Notes: generated by a model from the sequence alone, not told the origin. A stretch of DNA of 64,000 bases from Shewanella sp. 1CM18E (GCF_023161665.1 NZ_JALNTW010000009.1:62001-126000); one strand, 5' to 3'; numbered from the stretch's first letter, positions 29,046 to 38,002 are shown. Translations and numbers: made by a program.

Positions 29046-29282
29046 TATCTTTGAGCTCGCAGCCTCAAAGTGAGTGTTTGCGGGCTTAAGTTACAGTCGG
29101 ATTGATACTGATATTTAGATTGATTATTTAAAGTAGAAGTTCAACAGCTAGAGGCTGCTTCAGGTGTGATAATTAGCTAAATGCTATCGGGGATGTCAGA
29201 TAAGCCGAAATAAATGTTTGGCTATATTTAATCGCTAAATTGCATAGTTAGCAATTAACTCGCTGACTAGCTAAACAAATAA
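29046..29282. other. Non-coding gap
   Basis: AT-rich stretch with no plausible ORF or clear promoter elements, between the zinc-ribbon gene and the convergent small membrane gene. Confidence 0.4.
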
Positions 29283-29310
29283 CCGATTAGCTAGAGCGGA
29301 AGCTAATCGG
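29283..29310 (-). terminator. Hairpin after the 41-aa membrane protein gene
   Basis: Perfect 10-bp stem CCGATTAGCT / AGCTAATCGG with an 8-base loop and a T-rich minus-strand tail. Confidence 0.6.
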
Positions 29311-29320
29311 TATTGTCTGT

Positions 29321-29446
29321 CTAATCGATAACTTGAACCTGTGCTTCAAGTGCCGCTTCGACGTAATAAATCCCGCCAAGAATTGCGACAAAAAACAGCG
29401 TAGTCATGATGATAAGCTTTAGGTTTGAGCGAAGAAATTCAAGCAT
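29321..29446 (-). CDS. 41-aa single-span membrane protein
   Basis: Too short for usual ORF cut-offs. ATG at 29446 has AAAGG 10 bases upstream and the stop is at 29321. It has a short basic start (LEFLRSNLK), one hydrophobic segment (LIIMTTLFFVAILGGIYY, about residues 11-28) and an acidic tail ending VQVID. A perfect terminator hairpin follows the stop. Together these suggest a real small inner-membrane protein. No family is recognised. Confidence 0.6.
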   Translation of the reverse strand: MLEFLRSNLKLIIMTTLFFVAILGGIYYVEAALEAQVQVID

Positions 29447-29791
29447 GATAATTGCGCCTTTCGTTAGATAAACTCTTGTCTAATATCACTATAGATATTA
29501 TTTCATGCTAGCAATATTAGTTGTTACAGCTTAAGTCAGTATTAATTAGCCTTCAAGTTTTGGTGACTTAGTTCACACTATCTTTGGCTATTAAACTGGC
29601 GGCTGGCGCGCCTTTAATTCTGGTTATTAATCGCAAGCCGGCTTATTTGTTGTTGCAATTTACTTGCGGTGAACATGAGTTAATAAGGCTGTCGGTAGAT
29701 AAAAACTTTGTAACGCTTTGGCAGGATTAAGGCTTGACTTAAATAATCAGAAACATAAACTTGTCACGTTTTAACACACAAGGTTAACACT
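29447..29791. other. Non-coding region upstream of the zinc locus
   Basis: A 345-base divergent gap. It should carry the promoter of the small membrane gene (minus) and the zinc locus (plus). A TTGACT near 29735 could be a -35 box, but I see no clear -10 and no classic Zur palindrome. Confidence 0.35.
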
Positions 29792-30082
29792 GTGATTCGA
29801 ATGAGTAGCGTGAAACAGAAACTGGTAATGGGGCTTTTAGCCGTATTCCTGTGTCTGTCTTTTGCAGCGTCAGCTCATAGTCTGAGTCATTTAGACGATG
29901 GCGCTACAAACCATTGTACTCTGTGTTATCACCAACACCAGGTCAATAACCTGCTGCCAAGTTGTGAACTTAAAATAACGATTGAGCGACAGGGAGTTGA
30001 GAGCCAAGAGTACATTCTTCCAGTCTCCACCTCACGTCATGTGAGCTTCTTCAATAGCCGCGCCCCTCCAGTAACAGCGTAA
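29792..30082 (+). CDS. Small secreted His/Cys protein, probable zinc-chaperone-like
   Basis: A 96-aa protein with a signal peptide (hydrophobic core about residues 12-25, cleavage near ASAHS). A compact metal-ligand motif HCTLCYHQHQ follows, with more His upstream (SHLDDG region). Similar short proteins sit at the head of zinc-uptake loci and are annotated as zinc chaperones. That name rests on motif and context. GTG at 29792 (AAGG 8 bases upstream) is the start. It is first in a four-gene cluster. Confidence 0.65.
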   Translation: MIRMSSVKQKLVMGLLAVFLCLSFAASAHSLSHLDDGATNHCTLCYHQHQVNNLLPSCELKITIERQGVESQEYILPVSTSRHVSFFNSRAPPVTA

Positions 30083-30165
30083 TTCTTCATTTTATAAAAC
30101 AACTAATTAATAAGAATTTTTTGAGTATTCCCACGGGGAAGGCTTAGCTGTATTTCGGAGTAAAT

Positions 30166-31389
30166 ATGACTGTTTCAACTATGCGCCTTACAGGTGTAGC
30201 AGCGGCGTGCGCACTAATTTCAACTCAAGCTTTGGCAAATGATCCAACTTTAACTAACCCAGCAATTAGTGCAGTGCTTGACGGATATTATCAAAGTGCA
30301 GAGCGCCCTATGGCAGAGCGTGTTGAAGGCTTTGGTCTAGGCCACACTGAGCTTGCTATGAGCGCCAATATCGACGATATGTTTTACGGTAAATTAACCG
30401 CAATTGTTGAAATCCATGACGGTGAAACTGAACTTGGTTTAGAAGAAGCTTTCATTCAAACACTGGCAATGCCTGGCGGTTTCTCTATTCGTGCCGGTCG
30501 TTTCTTATCTGATATTGGTTACCTTAATAACCAACATGTACACACAGACTCGTTTTCAGACCGTCCTGCTGCATACCGCGCATTCTTAGGTAGCCACTAC
30601 TTTGATGATGGTGTGCGTTTAAGCTACGTTGCGCCAACAGATCTATATTGGACTATGGGCGTTGAAGCATTTAAAGGCGACAGCATGCGCGCCGAAGATG
30701 AGCATGGTGAGCGTAATTTTGAGGACTTAGGTGTTTACACAGCCTTTACTAAGTTTGGCGGCGATATTGGCGACAACAGCTCATGGCAAGCTGGTTTAAG
30801 CTATTTACGTAATGAAAATGGTCGTATGACAGCTGCTGAAGAGCACGATCATGCAGAGCCGGAAGCTAATGAAGATCACGGGCATGACCATAGCCATAGC
30901 GCACAATACACAGGTGAAAATACTTATGTAGCTGACTTTGTCTACAAGTGGGCACCAAGCGGCAATTATAAGTACCAACACCTTACTGTAAGTGGTGAGT
31001 ACTTTAGAGTCACAGACTTTAAACCTTTTGAAGAACACCATGAGGACCACGATGGTCACGAAGAGCATGAAGAACATGGTCATGGTGAAGGCGGTAAAGA
31101 TTATCAAGAAGGTTGGTATCTAAGCAGTGTTTACCAATTCTCACCAAACTGGTCAGCAGGTTTACGCTATGGTGAGGTGGATACTCAGATGATGCACGGC
31201 GATCATTTTGACCCACAAAAACTGAAAGAAACTGAAGTTAGTCTAGCTTGGCACCACAGCCACTTCTCAACTGTACGTTTACAATATACTAATCAGAAAG
31301 GGACTAACTTTGATGGTATAGAAGACGATAATGTAATTACATTGCAATATGTAATGACTCTGGGGGCTCATGGTGCGCATCAATTCTAA
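30166..31389 (+). CDS. Outer-membrane porin-like protein with two His-rich loops
   Basis: A 407-aa protein with a signal peptide (cleavage near ALANDP) and beta-barrel-type strands throughout, ending in an aromatic residue. Two long loops are packed with His, Asp and Glu: about residues 224-245 (HDHAEPEANEDHGHDHSHS) and 288-310 (EEHHEDHDGHEEHEEHGH). They look like metal-capturing surface loops. It is followed by and overlaps a ZnuA-like gene, so zinc passage across the outer membrane is the likely role (inference). Homologues without the His loops are generic porins. Confidence 0.75.
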   Translation: MTVSTMRLTGVAAACALISTQALANDPTLTNPAISAVLDGYYQSAERPMAERVEGFGLGHTELAMSANIDDMFYGKLTAIVEIHDGETELGLEEAFIQTLAMPGGFSIRAGRFLSDIGYLNNQHVHTDSFSDRPAAYRAFLGSHYFDDGVRLSYVAPTDLYWTMGVEAFKGDSMRAEDEHGERNFEDLGVYTAFTKFGGDIGDNSSWQAGLSYLRNENGRMTAAEEHDHAEPEANEDHGHDHSHSAQYTGENTYVADFVYKWAPSGNYKYQHLTVSGEYFRVTDFKPFEEHHEDHDGHEEHEEHGHGEGGKDYQEGWYLSSVYQFSPNWSAGLRYGEVDTQMMHGDHFDPQKLKETEVSLAWHHSHFSTVRLQYTNQKGTNFDGIEDDNVITLQYVMTLGAHGAHQF

Positions 31390-32299
31390 GTTGTCTTTAT
31401 CAAAAGGCCTAAAGGCGCTGACTCTAGCGCTAACATTGGGTGTTGCTAATAATGCGGTTGCCGGGCTAAATATTTTTGCCTGTGAGCCTGAGTATGCAGC
31501 ATTGGCTAAAGAGCTAGCGCCAGACGCTAAGATCTACTCTGCCACCACAGCATTGCAAGATCCGCATCAGGTACAGGCTCGTCCAAGCTTAATCGCTAAA
31601 ATGCGTCAAGCTGACCTTGCGATTTGCGCTGGTGCAGATCTTGAGGTGGGCTGGCTACCAATGTTGCAAATGAAGTCTGCCAACGCCAAAGTTCGCTCTA
31701 CCGATCAAGGGTTATTTTTTGCTGCAGAGCAGATCGAAACACTTGATCAATTAGATTCGGTGGACCGTTCAATGGGCGATGTGCACGCTAAAGGTAATCC
31801 GCATTTGCACTTTGATCCTGAGCGCATGTTAGATGTTGCTAAGGCATTAACTGCTAAGATGATCCTGCTCGATCCTGAAGCTAAGTCTGATTATGACGCA
31901 GCCCTCGCAAGTTTTAGCAAGCGTTGGCAAGCGGCAATCCCAAACTGGGAAGCTAAAGCTAAGCCCTTACAAGGCGGTAAAGTGATAGCTTATCACTCTA
32001 GCTTTAAGTACTTGTTTAACTGGCTAGGTATGGAGCAAGTTGCTGATCTCGAGCCAAAGCCGGGGATCCCACCTAGCAGCTCACACTTAGCGAGCTTGCT
32101 AAATCGCGCTAAGCAAGGGGACGTGTTGGCGATCATCATTGCTTCTTATCAAAGTGAGCGCGGTGCAGACTGGCTGGCAGAGCGTTCAGAACTGCCGGTA
32201 TTGGTTCTGCCGATGTCGGTAGGTGGAAATGATCAGAGTGTTGATCTGTTTAGCTTATATGACAGTGCGATCGATTTACTGTTAAGTGCCAAGCAGTAA
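31370..32299 (+). CDS. ZnuA-like metal ABC transporter substrate-binding protein
   Basis: A 309-aa periplasmic binding protein with a signal peptide (cleavage near NAVAG). The three conserved metal-binding His lie in DPHQVQARPS, NPHLHFDPERM and YHSSFKYLFNWLG. It lacks the His-rich mobile loop of classical ZnuA. The start overlaps the porin gene by 20 bases, so translation is coupled. The best-spaced RBS (GGGGG) favours the ATG at 31370 or the GTG three bases later. Zinc (or manganese) is inferred. Confidence 0.88.
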   Translation: MVRINSKLSLSKGLKALTLALTLGVANNAVAGLNIFACEPEYAALAKELAPDAKIYSATTALQDPHQVQARPSLIAKMRQADLAICAGADLEVGWLPMLQMKSANAKVRSTDQGLFFAAEQIETLDQLDSVDRSMGDVHAKGNPHLHFDPERMLDVAKALTAKMILLDPEAKSDYDAALASFSKRWQAAIPNWEAKAKPLQGGKVIAYHSSFKYLFNWLGMEQVADLEPKPGIPPSSSHLASLLNRAKQGDVLAIIIASYQSERGADWLAERSELPVLVLPMSVGGNDQSVDLFSLYDSAIDLLLSAKQ

Positions 32300-32310
32300 C
32301 TTAACCTGCA

Positions 32311-32379
32311 GCGCTATCTGACTTAACAGGCAGATAGCGCACATACTAGGATGGAGCATCTTGTTAGGCTCCATCCTAG
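32311..32379 (+). promoter_or_regulatory. Two consecutive strong hairpins between the SBP and permease genes
   Basis: Stem 1 is GCGCTATCTG / CAGATAGCGC (32311-32340; 10 bp, 10-base loop). Stem 2 is CTAGGATGGAGC / GCTCCATCCTAG (32346-32379; 12 bp, 10-base loop), followed by a T-rich stretch. Both are perfect. They could form a partial terminator, an mRNA-stabilising element or a processing site that sets binding protein above permease level. Confidence 0.7.
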
Positions 32380-32407
32380 CTTTCCTTATTTTGATAAGAG
32401 TTTAGTT

Positions 32408-33217
32408 ATGTTTGATCTCGATCTTCTATCTATTCTACTGCCTGCTTTTGTTGCAGGAGTTTTAGTGTTATCTACCCATGTGGTACTTGGTCAGCAAGTG
32501 CTTAAGCGCGGTATTATTTTCATCGATCTCGCGATTGCCCAGGTTGCTGCTTTAGGTGCGATCGTTGGGCATATGAATCATGACATCGAAGCGCTGCCTT
32601 TCTCCCATGTTTGGATGCCTGCTATTTTTGCCATCGGCGGAGCAGGGTTTATCGCTTGGTTATCTAAGCGTATGGCAGATGAGTTAGAAGCAATTATTGG
32701 TTGTTTCTATGTACTTGCTGCTGTAGCGGCGATGCTGTTGCTATCGAATGATCCCCACGGCGCTGAGATGCTTAAAGAGCTAATGTCAGGGCAAATATTA
32801 TGGGTAAGCTGGAGCCAGTTAATCTTGCCTGCTTGTCTTTATATCTCTATTTTAGCGGCGCTAATTTATAAGCCTGAATTATTAAGTGGACGCGCGTTTT
32901 ACTTAATTTTTGCCATAGTGATTACGCTATCGGTTGAACTGGTTGGGGTTTACTTGGTATTTAGTAGCTTGATTTTACCTGCGCTCGCAGTGAACCATTA
33001 CTATGGCCGTTATAAGCTATTTTGGGCTTATGTTGTTGGCCTTGTTGGCTACGTTGCCGGTTTAGTGTTATCTGCAAGCTTAGATCTACCTAGTGGTGCA
33101 GCTATAGTGTCCACTCTAGCGGTAAGCGCGGTGATCTTTAGGTTAATATTGAGTCTAAATAGCAAAACAACTGCGGTTAATGGCGCAGTAAATGCCCAAG
33201 ATTCGACGCAGGTCTGA
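32408..33217 (+). CDS. ZnuB-like metal ABC transporter permease
   Basis: A 269-aa ABC-3 type inner-membrane protein with about eight helices. It has VLGQQVLKRGIIFIDLAIAQ near the N-terminus and ELVGVYLVFSSLILPALAV in the C-terminal half, both family landmarks. An ATG at 32408 with AAGAG about 7 bases upstream is used; the frame is open for 19 codons before it. No ATPase gene follows or precedes it, so the partner must be encoded elsewhere or shared. Confidence 0.9.
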   Translation: MFDLDLLSILLPAFVAGVLVLSTHVVLGQQVLKRGIIFIDLAIAQVAALGAIVGHMNHDIEALPFSHVWMPAIFAIGGAGFIAWLSKRMADELEAIIGCFYVLAAVAAMLLLSNDPHGAEMLKELMSGQILWVSWSQLILPACLYISILAALIYKPELLSGRAFYLIFAIVITLSVELVGVYLVFSSLILPALAVNHYYGRYKLFWAYVVGLVGYVAGLVLSASLDLPSGAAIVSTLAVSAVIFRLILSLNSKTTAVNGAVNAQDSTQV

Positions 33218-33434
33218 CCTTACCAATATTGGAACTAAGCTAAAATCTCCCAAAAATTCAACGCGATTAAAGTTCAGTTAAGTCATTTACATTAAAGTTG
33301 CGTTGTTTTTCTCTGGTTTAGCCTGTATTCAGGCTACACGTGTAAACTATTGTTCATTGACATAAGTCGTATTTATATTGAGTCGCACTTAGTTGGTGGC
33401 TATACTGGCGCCAATTAAATCGCGGGAGATTATC

Positions 33435-34163
33435 GTGCTGTTAATCCTTAGATGTTTGATCTTATCAGTCATGCTGATATTAGCTTTTGTTATCGGTGGT
33501 TTAGCTTGTATTTTACGTCCTCGTCACCGAGACAACGTACATATGTTCGCCAAAGTGTTTTCTTGGGCGGCACCGGTATTAGGTATTAAAGTGATTGTGC
33601 GTAACTCAGAAAAACAAAGCCAAAAGCCTTGTATTTTTCTTGCTAATCATCAAAACAACTTCGATATGTTTACCCATACTGCGGTTGTGCCAAAAGGTAC
33701 CGTGAGCTTAGGTAAAAAAAGCTTAGCTTGGATGCCTTTATTTGGGCAAATTTACTGGCTATCAGGCAACATTTTGATCGACCGTAAAAACCGTAGTAAA
33801 GCTTTCGATACTATGGCGGCAACTGCTCGTAAGATAAAAGAGAAATGTTTGTCGGTATGGATTTTTCCAGAAGGCACACGTTCACGTGGTAAAGGTTTGC
33901 TGCCGTTTAAAGCGGGCGCATTCTATACTGCGATAGCTGCTGGTGTACCTATGGTGCCAGTATTGGCGTCTAATCAAGGTCATATTAAGCTAAACCGCTG
34001 GAATAACGGCGTGGTGATTATTGAAATGATGGATCCGATTGAAACAACGGGTATTGATAAAACCCAAGTGAAAGAGCTTTCAAAGCGCATTCACACTATG
34101 ATGTCGGAAAAATTATCTCAGTTGAACCAAGAAGCTTCTGCATTAATGGCCAAAGCGGTATAA
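33435..34163 (+). CDS. 1-acyl-sn-glycerol-3-phosphate acyltransferase (PlsC type)
   Basis: A 242-aa membrane-bound enzyme that makes phosphatidic acid from lysophosphatidic acid and acyl-ACP/CoA. It has one N-terminal membrane segment (about residues 8-28), the catalytic NHQNNFD (HX4D) and the glycerolphosphate-binding [19 protein letters not shown] at 33435 has GGAG 7 bases upstream; upstream in-frame codons from 33393 lack an RBS. It is followed 29 bases later by rraB, so the two may be cotranscribed. Confidence 0.92.
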   Translation: MLLILRCLILSVMLILAFVIGGLACILRPRHRDNVHMFAKVFSWAAPVLGIKVIVRNSEKQSQKPCIFLANHQNNFDMFTHTAVVPKGTVSLGKKSLAWMPLFGQIYWLSGNILIDRKNRSKAFDTMAATARKIKEKCLSVWIFPEGTRSRGKGLLPFKAGAFYTAIAAGVPMVPVLASNQGHIKLNRWNNGVVIIEMMDPIETTGIDKTQVKELSKRIHTMMSEKLSQLNQEASALMAKAV

Positions 34164-34192
34164 TCGGTCGCGAAATTTTTGAGGAGTCATCA

Positions 34193-34603
34193 ATGTCTAT
34201 TGAACGTCAGTTAAAAGAACAGAAACAAGAAAACAAAGAAATCGTTGAGGCTATCCTTGCTGATGGTTCAATGCCAGATGTTGAGTATACGATTGAGCAT
34301 CACTTCTCATCGACCAACTTTGATCGCTTAGAAAAAGCGGCAGTTGATGCATTTAAGCTAGGCTATGAAGTGAATGATGCAGAAGAGATGGAGCTTGAAG
34401 ACGGCTCTGTGATCTATTGTTTTGATGCTGTTGCAAGTCAGATGCTTGATACCGATCTGCTTGATGAAGCATGTGAGAAAATGCTTACTATCGCGGCTAA
34501 ACACAAGATTGATTATGACGGTTGGGGCACCTATTTTATCGACGAAAATGGCGAAGAAGTCAGAGACGAAGATGAATATGATGACGAAGAACCGCTACAC
34601 TAA
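34193..34603 (+). CDS. rraB: Ribonuclease E regulator RraB
   Basis: A 136-aa acidic protein. It has the family stretch [21 protein letters not shown] and the C-terminal [12 protein letters not shown], ending in a very acidic tail ([10 protein letters not shown]). RraB binds the scaffold region of RNase E and changes degradosome activity. GAGGAG-like RBS upstream. It lies just after plsC and before a strong terminator. Confidence 0.94.
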   Translation: MSIERQLKEQKQENKEIVEAILADGSMPDVEYTIEHHFSSTNFDRLEKAAVDAFKLGYEVNDAEEMELEDGSVIYCFDAVASQMLDTDLLDEACEKMLTIAAKHKIDYDGWGTYFIDENGEEVRDEDEYDDEEPLH

Positions 34604-34624
34604 TTTTTAGCGTTTGAGATTATT

Positions 34625-34654
34625 AAAAATGCCCATCATATGATGGGCATTTTT
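34625..34654. terminator. Bidirectional terminator after rraB
   Basis: Perfect 14-bp stem AAAAATGCCCATCA / TGATGGGCATTTTT with a 2-base loop. Confidence 0.88.
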
Positions 34655-34661
34655 GTTTGTA

Positions 34662-35645
34662 TTACTGCTGGGTGATGCTGCAGTTACGTCCAGCTTCTTT
34701 AGCTTGATAAAGCGCTTGGTCTGCTTGAGACAGCCAAATATCACAATCGGTCATGTCGGCTTTTATATCGCAAATGCCTAAGCTGATAGTGACCTTGATA
34801 AGTTGCTCTTCATACATTATTTCTGATTGTTCTATCTTCTTACGTAAACGCTCGGCAAAAAATAGTGCATTGGCTGCTGGGGTATTCGCTAAAATAACAC
34901 CAAATTCTTCACCGCCATATCGGCCAGCGCAGTCAGTTTCACGCAGTGACTTGTTGATGATATGCGACACATTCTGAATCACTCTATCACCCGCTTGATG
35001 GCCGTAGGTGTCGTTTATCGCTTTAAAGTGGTCAATATCAAGCATGACTAAGCTAGTTTCATTGCCATATCGAGCATAGCGATCAAATTCTCTTTGTAAG
35101 CAGATCTCCCAATAGCGGCGGTTATATAATTGGGTTAGCCCATCAATTTGGCTTAAATACTCGAGGCGCTCATTTGCCGATTTAAGCTGTAGCTTATTGA
35201 TTGCAACGTCAGTTACATCGTAGACAATCATGCTGATATGAGTGATCTCACCGGTTAATGATGATAGCGGTAGCAGCGTGACATTCTGGTACATGAAGTC
35301 GGCTCTACCTGTAATAGGACGGTAGTTTTTAAACTCAAAAATAAACGGTCTTTGTTCCCAGCTAATAAAGGCGCGGTTTTGAAGTAGATATACCGACTCC
35401 ATTTTTTGCTTTAACCATTTAGTAGGCAGATACTCAAATTGCTCAAATAGATTCTTACCTTTGATCGAATTTGGACTTACACCACTGTGGTTCTCCATAA
35501 AACCATTCCACAGTTGGATGTTGTAATCGCGATCGAGCACAACCAAGCCTACCTCTATGGTTTGCACCATATCGATGAGCCAGTGGAGTTCGTTCATTGC
35601 GCTGTTGTCGAGCGCTTGTTGATCTGTTGCCATCCTAATGTCCAT
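34662..35645 (-). CDS. PAS-GGDEF diguanylate cyclase
   Basis: A 327-aa soluble protein. A PAS domain (about 20-150; starts with VQTIEVGLVVLDRD) precedes a GGDEF domain (about 160-325). The active site reads GGEEF. A complete RxxD inhibitory site (RETD) lies exactly five residues before it, so the enzyme should make c-di-GMP and be product-inhibited. The start ATG is one base after the stop of the upstream receiver/CheC-like gene, so translation is almost certainly coupled and the receiver may control it. Confidence 0.93.
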   Translation of the reverse strand: MDIRMATDQQALDNSAMNELHWLIDMVQTIEVGLVVLDRDYNIQLWNGFMENHSGVSPNSIKGKNLFEQFEYLPTKWLKQKMESVYLLQNRAFISWEQRPFIFEFKNYRPITGRADFMYQNVTLLPLSSLTGEITHISMIVYDVTDVAINKLQLKSANERLEYLSQIDGLTQLYNRRYWEICLQREFDRYARYGNETSLVMLDIDHFKAINDTYGHQAGDRVIQNVSHIINKSLRETDCAGRYGGEEFGVILANTPAANALFFAERLRKKIEQSEIMYEEQLIKVTISLGICDIKADMTDCDIWLSQADQALYQAKEAGRNCSITQQ

Positions 35646-35646
35646 T

Positions 35647-36642
35647 TTAATCTAGCAAATAGCCGAGTTTGTAGTTGAGCGTTGGTAGAGAATCTTCGGT
35701 AAATAGCAGCAATAGATCACATTGAATATCGTGATCTTCAATGCTGTAGTTGATTTCCATTGCTAAAGTGCGGCTCCATTTATCGGAGTTTTCGCTGATA
35801 AGCTGATTGACGCTGCAATGCCTGCCGAGTATCACAGGGTGACTCTGGCTAAACTTCATATGCAGTTGCTCAGAGATGCCATTGAGAAACGCACCAATCA
35901 GCACATTGGCGGTATCAATCATGACTTCAAGTTCTGTTTCTTCATCTTCCGGGTTTTCAAGCCGCATGAGCTTTGCCATGTCTTGAAAAGAAGAGTCATG
36001 GAACAGCAATAATGCTTCACCAGCAACACCAGCGCCGATAAAGCCTTGGCATAATGCTGATACCGTGCCGTACTCTTCGGTGGCCTTTAAGGTCATTGTC
36101 AGTTCACTGACCTCAAGCACATTTACGTTAGGGATCGGCAGTTTTACGAATACATTAAGCAGTTTTGCGAGTAGATCTGCGGCGCGTCCCATAGCGACGT
36201 TAGCCACTTCTTGGCAGGCGTCACGCAGATCGACTTGGATCATTGGCGGCTCATTATCTAAGCCACCTAATGCTAATTCTAAAATACCGTATTCTTGTAG
36301 AATATGGCTAATGGCGTCGGCACTCACTGGCTTTTGGATAAAGTCGAGCGCACCTAAGCTTTTAACTCGCTCATGGGCTTTAATTTGGATGTCACCTGAC
36401 ACCACAATAACCAGCGCAGGAAGATCTTCGCGTTGAATGGCTTCTAATACTTGGTAACCATCCATGACTGGCATATTCAAGTCGAGAAAAACTACCTCGC
36501 CTTTGCCTTCACGAATAGCCTCTATGCCTTCTAATCCGTTAGTCGCGTAGGTGATTTCCACATCCCAATCTTTAGGGAGTGTGCGCGCCATCTGCTTTCT
36601 GGCTAATGCAGAGTCGTCACAAATTAATATAGGGAGCGCCAT
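35647..36642 (-). CDS. Receiver domain fused to a CheC/CheX-like phosphatase domain
   Basis: A 331-aa protein. The receiver (1-120) is complete: DD at 9-10, acceptor D54 in VVFLDLNMPVMDG, and K104 in IQKPVS. The C-terminal region (about 135-330) looks like a CheC/CheX-type CheY-phosphatase: DACQEVANVAMGRAADLLAKL has the EXXN-type helix and a second such helix lies at DTANVLIGAFLNG. It probably dephosphorylates other receivers under control of its own phosphorylation. It is coupled to the diguanylate cyclase downstream. Confidence 0.85.
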   Translation of the reverse strand: MALPILICDDSALARKQMARTLPKDWDVEITYATNGLEGIEAIREGKGEVVFLDLNMPVMDGYQVLEAIQREDLPALVIVVSGDIQIKAHERVKSLGALDFIQKPVSADAISHILQEYGILELALGGLDNEPPMIQVDLRDACQEVANVAMGRAADLLAKLLNVFVKLPIPNVNVLEVSELTMTLKATEEYGTVSALCQGFIGAGVAGEALLLFHDSSFQDMAKLMRLENPEDEETELEVMIDTANVLIGAFLNGISEQLHMKFSQSHPVILGRHCSVNQLISENSDKWSRTLAMEINYSIEDHDIQCDLLLLFTEDSLPTLNYKLGYLLD

Positions 36643-37029
36643 TGTTATTATTATTTCCTATTATCCATCTACTACTTTTTGCTTGTCGTTCTATTTGGTT
36701 GAGACTCTTCACCTGAGAACGGCATGTCACTTTTTAAAGCCAATAGCGCGTCAACGTAATACTTTAATATGTAATACGTTTTTATGTCCTTGGCATCTTG
36801 CCTACGAAATGAAATCGCTCGGGGTAGCTTCCATAACACCGCCCTTATTGGGAAGAGGGTGCGCCACGGCCCGATTATCAAATATCAACCTATCAATAGA
36901 AAGGCTTATTTTGTGACAATAAAATGACGAACGTCATAATCCCCACACATGGTATAGGTATTAACCAAATAATCCAAATGTGTTAACTTGATGATCTGGA
37001 CAGACCACTTAGCAAGGAAAGTTGAAAAT
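36643..37029. other. Intergenic region with a palindrome before the crotonase gene
   Basis: A 387-base divergent gap. At 36924-36937 is ATGACG-AA-CGTCAT, a 6-bp inverted repeat that could be an operator for the enoyl-CoA hydratase gene. A 69-codon minus-strand frame (36672-36881) with a hydrophilic C-terminus lies just upstream of the receiver gene but has no convincing start. I see no RNA motif I can name. Confidence 0.4.
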
Positions 37030-37836
37030 ATGGCTCATCATTTACTTAGTGTTAGCAAGCGCAATGGTATTGCTTATGTGGGTTTGAATCGCCCAGATAA
37101 ATATAATGCATTGAATTTTAAGCTTTTTAAAGAAATAGACTCATGCATTAAAAGCTTGGCCAAAGATAAAACGCTAACAGCAGTTGTTCTTTTTGGTGAA
37201 GGCGGTAATTTTAGCTCAGGCTTGGACGTAAAAAGTGTGATGAGCTCGCCATTCGATGCAGTTCGATTGTTATTTAAGTGGTTACCAGGTAACGCAAATC
37301 TTGCTCAAAGAGTGTCGATAGGCTGGCGACGTTTACCAGTGCCAGTTATCGCTGTAATGGAAGGCATTTGCTATGGTGGCGGCATGCAAATCGTTTTAGG
37401 GGCAGACATTCGAATCGCTGCACCAGATTGCAAAATGTCAATCATGGAAGCCAAATGGGGTTTAGTGCCTGATATGGCAGGTCTTGCTGGACTTAGAGAG
37501 TTAATGCCTAAAGATCAGGCTGTTATGCTTACTATGTCGGCGGATATCTTATCTGCAGAACAAGCTAAATCCCTTAATTTGATAACTGCTATTGAAGCTG
37601 AACCTATGGCTGCTGCAACGGCATTAGCCGCTAAATTATCTAACACTTCACCCGATGCTAATGCGGCAATTAAATCCAGTATTAACCGTAATTGGTCTGC
37701 TTCAATTAGGCAATTACTAAGCCGTGAGTCGTGGTACCAAGTTCGCTTATTGCTAGGTAAAAATCGAGTTATTGCAGCAAAGCGTCAAGGCAAAGATCCA
37801 CAAAAATCTTACAGCAATCGACAAGCGGGTTGGTAA
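37030..37836 (+). CDS. Enoyl-CoA hydratase/isomerase (crotonase) family protein
   Basis: A 268-aa crotonase-fold protein. It has the oxyanion-hole segments NFSSGLDVKS (about residue 60) and MEGICYGGGMQ, plus the later MEAKWGLVPDMAG where the catalytic Glu of the family sits. It probably hydrates or isomerises an enoyl-CoA; substrate unknown. ATG at 37030 starts a typical family N-terminus (HHLLSVSKRNGIAYV). In-frame starts at 36988-36991 would add 13-14 residues. Confidence 0.9.
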   Translation: MAHHLLSVSKRNGIAYVGLNRPDKYNALNFKLFKEIDSCIKSLAKDKTLTAVVLFGEGGNFSSGLDVKSVMSSPFDAVRLLFKWLPGNANLAQRVSIGWRRLPVPVIAVMEGICYGGGMQIVLGADIRIAAPDCKMSIMEAKWGLVPDMAGLAGLRELMPKDQAVMLTMSADILSAEQAKSLNLITAIEAEPMAAATALAAKLSNTSPDANAAIKSSINRNWSASIRQLLSRESWYQVRLLLGKNRVIAAKRQGKDPQKSYSNRQAGW

Positions 37837-38002
37837 AGTTACACGAAAGTTAAAAGTGTGATCAGCTTCACGAAATTTCATGTTTTATGTGTGTCGTCGC
37901 CATGCTTCTTTTAAACTCCCGCTCCATCTGATAGCAGAGTATTGATTCTGCTAATGTTTATCATAAATGCATTAACTTTAATCAATGGAGAGTTAAATAC
38001 TC

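Noticed and set aside
29447-29791. Zur box upstream of the zinc locus
   Set aside because: No palindrome resembling the known gammaproteobacterial Zur consensus could be seen.
30805-31107. 100-codon ORF antisense to the His-rich loops
   Set aside because: The Met/Val/Ile-rich reading comes from His/Asp/Glu codons on the real strand.
36672-36881. 69-codon minus-strand ORF upstream of the receiver/CheC-like gene
   Set aside because: Its C-terminal part looks protein-like, but the only start is a poor TTG without an RBS. Kept as a note in the intergenic entry only.
36643-36990. c-di-GMP riboswitch upstream of the c-di-GMP-related operon
   Set aside because: I looked for the conserved GEMM core and tetraloop-receptor pattern and did not find them.
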